Position numbers and translations under genes: made by a program. The notes under the pieces were generated by a model. That model saw nothing but the letters and a program-made list of their open reading frames with translations, made no database searches and was not told the DNA's origin. Shown here in pieces: positions 18,263-22,796 of a stretch of 22,796 nt of DNA. Positions within the stretch are counted from its first letter, which is position 1; every line of letters begins with the position of its first letter. Origin of the DNA: Chara braunii (Eukaryota; Streptophyta; Charophyceae; Charales; Characeae); the NCBI GenBank assembly GCA_003427395.1, contig BFEA01000659.1, positions 503,138 through 525,933 of the forward strand. Direction: 5' to 3'.

Positions 18263-19798
18263 CATGTGAGTCAACCACGTTCACTACGTTCTACACATGC
18301 ATCCTTGCACCTTCTTCAATAACACTTTGTCATTGTCCCTATGGAGGAAACATCACACAATTTGACAATTTGCTGCAAGAATTGGTACTATATGTTTCAT
18401 CTCTCTACCCATTTGGATAGTCCCACTTATACTCGTCCTCAAGAGTCCGTTACTGATGTCCTTGACCACCATGCAGTGTGGAATCATCATTGGGGTTACA
18501 CCCACACTGATACCCTACCTTACCTTTACTATGTACTCAAAGTTCACAAGTCTCCTCCAGCTCTTCGCAGCATCCTTGGAGACACAACAAAAAATAATAG
18601 TGTTGTTCCCCCTCGTGCTCGCCCTTGTCCAACAATTCGCACCATTCATGAATGACCTTCTTACAAACCCTTGGCTAGCACAACGACTACTTCGTCATAT
18701 CTCAACGCTTCTTTCAGTGCTTTGCAAGGAGTGATTTCTACTCTTCGTGAGAAAGATACTGAGCTCTATCAACAAGTTGGTGTTCAACGGTGCTGGATCG
18801 TTCAAAGTGTCGATGAAGTGGCGATTGACCTGAAAAACAATGCATCGTCTCTTTGTGGCCTCTCCCCTCGCACTGTTGATTTTACCACAATGTACATCAA
18901 CCTTCCTCATGACCGCATTCTGAATAATGTAACAAAAGTTGTTGATGAAGCTCATGCTTATGCCCTTCGACAAGCTCGCACACATTCACGCTGTGTTGCC
19001 CTCAATATGGTTATTCGAGGACCTAGTTGTGGGCAATGGACAACTGATTCATACCCGGATACCCTTTCTGTTTCTCATATTTTCCAACATCTTCGCTTTG
19101 TTGTACAAAAAACTTTTCTACGCACGAAAGATGACACGCTTCGGAAACAAATTATCGGTATTCCAATGGGAACGAATAATGGTCCGAAAATTTTTAATAT
19201 GACGCTGTATTGGGATGAAACACACTTTGTTAATGGCATTCATCAACATGATCTTCAAGTTGCTCAACAATATGCCTTCACCTATCGCCTTATTGATGAT
19301 GTACTTTCATGGGGAAAATTACCTCCTTCACCAGAACACTATGGGCTTGAGTGGAAGGAGACTACAACTACATAATGCTTCTGTACCTTTTTAGGTATGC
19401 AGCTACGGATCCATTCCGATTGCTCGCTTTGCATGAGCGTCTTTGATAAAGCGGTTGCTTGGGACTTCCCTGTCATTCGTTATCCAAGTGCGACCTCCAA
19501 CATCCCTTCCCATCAACCGTCTGGGGTGTTCACTGGGCAATTGACCAGATTTGAACAAATATATAACAATTGGCAGGACTTTCGAATTGCGGCAACAACA
19601 CTTACTCGTCGTATGCTTTCGCATGGGCATTCCCCACCAACCCTTGCTAAGGGGTGGACCTGCTACATGCGCTCCCACCAACGTCGCTATCCTGCACATA
19701 CGACGCATCGCTCTCAGAGGTTCCGACGCATGTTGCGATGGTCCTTGTATCATCCAATTTCTTTTTCGTCCCCACGATGCTCTTGTCCTGCCCCTGCT

Positions 19799-19925
19799 TA
19801 CTCATCTGCTGCTACTGCAATTTCCACTGCTGCTCTAGTTTCCACTGCTCCAGTTTCCGCTGCTGCAGTTTCTACTGCTGCGGTTTCCACTGCTGCAGTT
19901 TTCAGTAGAACAGTTTCCCTAACTG
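19799..19925 (+). repeat. Minisatellite, ~15 bp unit, in coding frame
   Basis: Seven or so imperfect repeats of GTTTCCACTGCTGCA, giving AAVSTAAVSTAAV in the polyprotein frame. This is an expandable linker between the RT thumb and the downstream domains. Confidence 0.8.
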
Positions 19926-20017
19926 TAATTCCCCCTACTTTAGTTTTTACTCCTACAACTTTCTGTCCTGCAGCTCCAATGCAAAGAACATCACAATATC
20001 TCTGACGCTCACGTTCC

Positions 20018-20742
20018 TTGCTCCGAAATCTTGCCCAATGCACCCCCCTCTCATCTTTGTCTGTGCTTGGCCGTAGAAGACTGCGTTCCTCCTCACCACC
20101 CCCATCTCCTCCATGGTCTCGCTTGCGAACAGACTCTCCAATTTCCATTGTTCTCATTATTCCACCTGCGTTGCTAGGTACAAGTTCAGCTTCTGTTTGC
20201 AACACCGCTACTCCTCTTGTTGTATATCACCGACGACATCCGCGACAACGTCACTTGTCCGGGGGATCAACAACCTGTCAACCTGTTTCTTTGTTTGCCC
20301 CGATTCTCTTTGTGCCTCCTCCACAGGTTGTTGCGGTTCCTTTGTTTCAAACAACAATATCCGCTCCTATACCTCCTGCAGACAGTCCAGCTGCCTGCAG
20401 GCAGCCACGGGTCCCTATTCAGGATGCAGCCACTGCCCAGAGTACACTCCTGACTCTAGGTACAGTTCCTACTCAGGATGCAGCCCTAAACGTTGAGGGA
20501 TTGGAACATGATTTGCCCGGATTGTAGTTGATCCCCCAAGGCGTAGACCACATGGGGGATCTGCAAATGGCTGACCAACATTGTTCGGATGAACCACAAT
20601 TTTGTGCTCCGCCACACGTAGACCACATGGGTGATCTGCAAATGACTGACCAACAAACAACCCAACACAATTTGGGCTTGCAACACCATCTGGGTGATCT
20701 GCAAATTGTTGGCCAGCATCCAACAAACCAGCCTGAGAACCT
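20018..20742 (+). pseudogene. Low-complexity linker of the polyprotein
   Basis: Same frame as the RT, after a stop at 20003. Arg/Ser/Pro-rich at first (RRRLRSSSPPPSPPWSRLR), then Pro/Val-rich, with two VP.QDAA repeats near 20420 and 20470. A stop at 20525 is followed at once by three copies of a HMGDLQM.DQ peptide (20549-20705). No domain is recognised. It links the RT to the Josephin domain in one frame with only two in-frame stops. Confidence 0.6.
20546..20715 (+). repeat. Three tandem coding repeats (HMGDLQM-type)
   Basis: GTAGACCACATGGGGGATCT at 20546, GTAGACCACATGGGTGATCT at 20620 and CACCATCTGGGTGATCTGCA near 20685, spaced about 65-75 bp, each followed by CAAAT..CTGACCAA-like sequence. 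Translates to (V)DHMGDLQMADQ, (V)DHMGDLQMTDQ and HHLGDLQIVGQ. Confidence 0.85.
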
Positions 20743-21217
20743 CACCAATCTCTGTGATCTGACAGCAACTAATATGTGTCTTCACATTCTCCATCGCCCG
20801 TTTTATACACCATCAGACTTCCTTGCAATCGCCCTTCAACTTGATGTTGATCTTCCCCAACGACAGTCAGAGGATTGTAATTATATCAGCGAAGGAGGGT
20901 TTACCATTGTTGTCCTACGAGTAGCAATGAGGGACCGTCAACTTGAACTACGCAATGCTCGAGCAGCCTGGAGCAGGTGAGTGGGTTAATCCTACATCCC
21001 ACATCTCTGCCTGCATTGTGCACGGTCCTGGCCATTACATGGTCATTGTACATGCCTCTGACCACTGGGAGTTGTGGGACAACGGCACCATGGTCCATGC
21101 CATGATTGATGTCACTGATTTCTTACAAAACAATGTTGTTTTCTTGCCACAACAAACCATCCACAATCTTTTTTATGTTGAATATCATTCCTCTGGCCCT
21201 GTGCTGCAGCAAGACAA
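20743..21217 (+). pseudogene. Josephin-type cysteine protease (deubiquitinase) domain
   Basis: Josephin domains, as in ataxin-3, cut ubiquitin from proteins using Cys, His and Asn/Asp. Here LTNLCDLTATNMCLHIL aligns with the family's LCGLHALNNLL, with the candidate nucleophile Cys at 20753-20755. FYTPSDFLAIALQLD matches the helix that follows, and GGFTIVVLRVAM the next conserved strand/helix. After one frame change (20925-20980), GPGHYMVIVHASDHWELWDN supplies the candidate His (21033-21035) and a WDN matching the third residue, followed by MIDVTDFLQNNVVFLP. The domain lies in frame with the RT and directly before the RING fingers. The frameshift makes this copy dead. UCH- or OTU-like folds are alternatives but fit less well. 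Homology is judged by motif order only. Confidence 0.6.
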
Positions 21218-21632
21218 TGCACCAACACTCTGTGACCTTCTCCTTTGCACAACTACAAACACTGTTACACTCGGCTGTAGCCGCCATCGTCTCTGTCACG
21301 ATCACTACAATGACATGGTTTCTGCATCCATGTGTGCAGAGGACTGTCCCACCATTCCTGACTGCAGGCACCCTCCACATCCGGACACTATATGTCCATT
21401 TTGCAGTCATAGGCGCTATACTGAATGCATGCTCTTTTGTGGTGATCGTTCTTCTTTCATTTTGGCCTGCAATCGACACGCCATTTGTCGGAGGTGTATG
21501 GCGGGCATGCTCAATGCCACCCGTCGTGGCAATTGTTGCACTGAGAATGCTCAGCTAGGTCTTTCATGTGTTCATCCACGTCATCCTTACAATGTATGTC
21601 CTCTTTGTCGTCAAGGACAGACTCATTCCTGA
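21218..21632 (+). pseudogene. Tandem RING-type zinc fingers, C-terminus
   Basis: Same frame as the second Josephin half, ending at a stop at 21630. Two ~60-residue units follow one another. Unit 1: LCDLLLC, nine residues, CSRHRLCHDH, then DTICPFC. Unit 2: ECMLFC, nine residues, CNRHAICRRC, then YNVCPLCRQ. Each gives C-x(3-4)-C-x9-C-x2-H-x2-C-x2-(H/C)-...-C-x2-C, the cross-brace order of RING fingers. PRHPYN/PPHPDT before the last pair also recur, so the units are duplicates. RING domains usually recruit ubiquitin-charged E2 enzymes. With the Josephin domain this makes a ubiquitin-handling module. The motif may instead only bind nucleic acid. Confidence 0.65.
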
Positions 21633-22026
21633 GCCTTTTCTTATCCTCTTTTGCCTTCATCTTCACTCCACACTCCATACTTTCCCTTACTTTCCTTTTA
21701 TCGTTCTTTGTTTGTCTGCTCTCCATCTCTCCTCCCTGTGTTTATCCCCTCCCCCTTCACTCTGCCTCTTTCTCACAGCGTACAAGTGGGCTGTTATGGC
21801 ACACGGGGATGGCGGCAGCTCGCGATCAACTTCATCAACGTGGCGAGCCTTGTACGTGAGAGGCACGGTGAAAGGGCAGTCAAAAGAAGAATGAGTAAAA
21901 TGAATGGTTTCACTGTGCCCTTCATGTTTGTTTGCTTGTTTTTTTTTTTTTTTGTCTTTTGTTTCGCAAATTGTGCTTTTTTAGTTCATAGTTATGTGAC
22001 AATATATATATAATCCGTTTGACAAG
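21633..22026. other. 3' region of the retroelement, no gene
   Basis: A pyrimidine-rich stretch (21640-21780) precedes a short frame with GWRQLAINFINVASLVRERH (21806-21865), which I do not recognise and which may be a degraded C-terminal piece in another frame. A T run at 21940-21953 and a GTGACAATATATATA tract follow. Confidence 0.35.
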
Positions 22027-22030
22027 GGTT

Positions 22031-22140
22031 CAGCCTCCTGATGAGTCAGTGAAACTCCAACAAAACAGTTTGTCACAACCCCTCGTTTCTTGTTCTCCTC
22101 TCCCTCTCTGCCTACGGTTTGCCGGCCAGCTTTGTTTGAC
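22031..22140 (+). repeat. Hammerhead-family repeat, copy 3
   Basis: CAGCCTCCTGATGAGTCAGT through ACAACCCCTCGTTTCTTGTT, CT run, CTGCCTACGGTTTGCCGG and TTTGTTTGAC, then TA repeats. It is on the same strand as the retroelement, 400 bp after its last domain. The core at 22038-22074 has CTGATGA, AAAAC and GTC, but stem II is broken (GTCAG opposite CCAAC) and GAAAC is changed to AAAAC, so this copy is probably inactive. GGGTT at 22027 could pair with AACCC after GTC as a distal stem I. Confidence 0.75.
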
Positions 22141-22426
22141 CTATATATATATATATATATATATAAAGTTCTATTTGACGATATATATATATATATATAT
22201 ATATATAGTCAAACAGAGCTGCCCGGTATATCAATAATACGAATAATAAACTTTTCATTGATAGTCATAAAAAAAAGAATATTTCAATACATCACAAAAC
22301 AATTAAAAATAACATCATAACAAATAATAAGGGCGCATAGTGAGATAGTAAGTAATATTTACTATACATAGCGTATTTATATTTCAGTCAAATAGATTTA
22401 TATGTTTTATATATATATATATATAT
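22141..22426. repeat. TA repeats with end fragments of the hammerhead family
   Basis: Three TA tracts. Between them are GTTCTATTTGACG (22168-22180, plus orientation end) and AGTCAAACAGAGCTGCCCGG (22207-22226, minus orientation end), both matching the distal end of the repeat. 22230-22400 is AT-rich with no gene. Confidence 0.6.
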
Positions 22427-22518
22427 AGTCAAACAGAGCTGCCCGGTAAACCGTAGGCAGAGAGGGAGAAGAGGACAACAAACGAGGGGCTGTGGCAAAC
22501 TGTTTCGTCGGAATTGCT
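22427..22518 (-). repeat. Hammerhead-family repeat, copy 4 (half core)
   Basis: Minus-orientation unit from AGTCAAACAGAGCTGCCCGG to GGAATTGC. It keeps the 3' half of the ribozyme-like core (CCGACGAAACAGTTTG), but the cleavage triplet is GCC instead of GTC and the CTGATGA half is missing. It forms an inverted pair with copy 5. Confidence 0.8.
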
Positions 22519-22549
22519 ATATATATTGTCACATATATTGTCACATATA

Positions 22550-22586
22550 TTGATGAGTCGATGAAACTCCGACGAAACAGTTTGTC
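22550..22586 (+). ncRNA. Hammerhead ribozyme-like core
   Basis: TTGATGA (first base changed from C), stem II GTCGA..CCGAC (four outer pairs), loop TGAAACT, GAAAC, AGTTT, GTC. It has the same order as the core at 5113-5149. The changed C3 would weaken catalysis, and the upstream TA tract gives no stem I. Confidence 0.5.
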
Positions 22587-22660
22587 ACAGCCCCTCGTTT
22601 GTTGTCCTCTTCTCTCTCTGTGCCTACGGTTTACCTGGCAGTTCTGTTTTTGACGATATA
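22550..22660 (+). repeat. Hammerhead-family repeat, copy 5
   Basis: Plus-orientation unit from TTGATGAGTCG to TTTTTGACGATATA, nearly a mirror image of copy 4 across a short TA/TTGTCAC centre (22519-22549). Over roughly 90 bp the two arms are complementary, so the pair could extrude as a cruciform or fold as RNA. Confidence 0.8.
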
Positions 22661-22796
22661 TTCGTGGATGTTTTGTTGGCTTGTGATGGGGTATGAACCG
22701 ACAGTCTGTAGAGTTTTCCATCTGGTGTGGGTGAGTGATAGTCTACTTTGATTTTGGTTAAGGTAGATTATCATTTACAGTGTAATCAGTGAGGGG
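22661..22796. other. Window end, nothing recognised
   Basis: Unique-looking sequence with one short inverted word (CTACTTTGATTTTGGTTAAG, then GTAGATTATC). No frame or repeat. Confidence 0.4.

Larger units (their letters stand above)
17210..20005 (+). pseudogene. Retroelement reverse transcriptase polyprotein, N-terminal part and RT
   Basis: RNA-directed DNA polymerase of a retroelement. An N-terminal region (17210-17984, with a frameshift near 17550) includes CDCECRR and DDHVVSIDYNVISDDILRNL..GSKYRLNG, a block I associate with this RT group in algae and invertebrates. After an inserted repeat, TLPYLYYVLKVHKSPPALR (18515-18575) is the fingers motif. Motif A is VDFTTMYINLPHDRI with its aspartate, motif B IIGIPMGTNNGPKIFN, motif C YRLIDDVLSW with both aspartates (about 18870-19320), then TFLGMQL and VIRYPSATSNIPSHQPSGVF with QLTRFEQI of the thumb. 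Stops at 18653 and 19373 break an otherwise continuous frame. No GIY-YIG or APE endonuclease is seen. Most likely Penelope-like; not proven. Confidence 0.8.

Overview
This looks like nuclear DNA of a eukaryote. It is AT-rich, packed with microsatellites and transposons, and every large reading frame in it is broken. I see no intact host protein gene. The lineage is uncertain. The mitochondrial pieces (rps12, nad1, nad3, nad4L, nad6, a bacterial-type LSU rRNA, trnA-UGC, trnW-CCA, trnF-GAA, group I and group II intron parts) are plant-like. nad3 is split exactly after nucleotide 140 of its reading frame, a site I recall being used by a streptophyte group II intron. A streptophyte alga or other early green-lineage plant is my best guess, at low to moderate confidence.

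Layout. 1-1800: a truncated repeat of a hammerhead-bearing family, then a patchwork of mitochondrial fragments (rps12 start, an unidentified frame, trnW, nad3 exon 1, nad6). 1900-6215: a nest of GC-ended, poly-A/T-rich DNA transposon copies with CAGGGTTRCC inverted termini, several inserted in TA repeats. Among them lie a complete mitochondrial-type trnA and one hammerhead-bearing repeat. 6217-7190: no recognisable gene. 7200-8245: an imperfect tandem array with strong hairpins. 8385-9150: a second mitochondrial patch (trnF part, group I intron end, LSU rRNA 3' end, nad4L start), cut off by a tRNA-type SINE.

9859-14219: a decayed Helitron (HUH Rep plus PIF1-like helicase). Its Rep region is interrupted by a third mitochondrial patch carrying group II intron domain V, nad3 exon 2, an intron reverse transcriptase fragment and a nad1 piece. 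14220-16700: unrecognised broken frames and microsatellites.

16700-21632: a large decayed retroelement. Its reverse transcriptase keeps the catalytic aspartates. It is followed in the same frame by a low-complexity linker and a Josephin-type cysteine protease (deubiquitinase) half-domain. One frame change further lie the rest of the Josephin domain and two tandem RING-type zinc fingers. A conserved ubiquitin-handling module (protease plus possible E3 ligase) riding on a reverse transcriptase is the most interesting content here. 22000-22660: sense-strand and palindromic copies of the hammerhead-bearing repeat lie just downstream, as would be expected if the retroelement is Penelope-like, a group known to carry hammerhead ribozymes. 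That link is inference.
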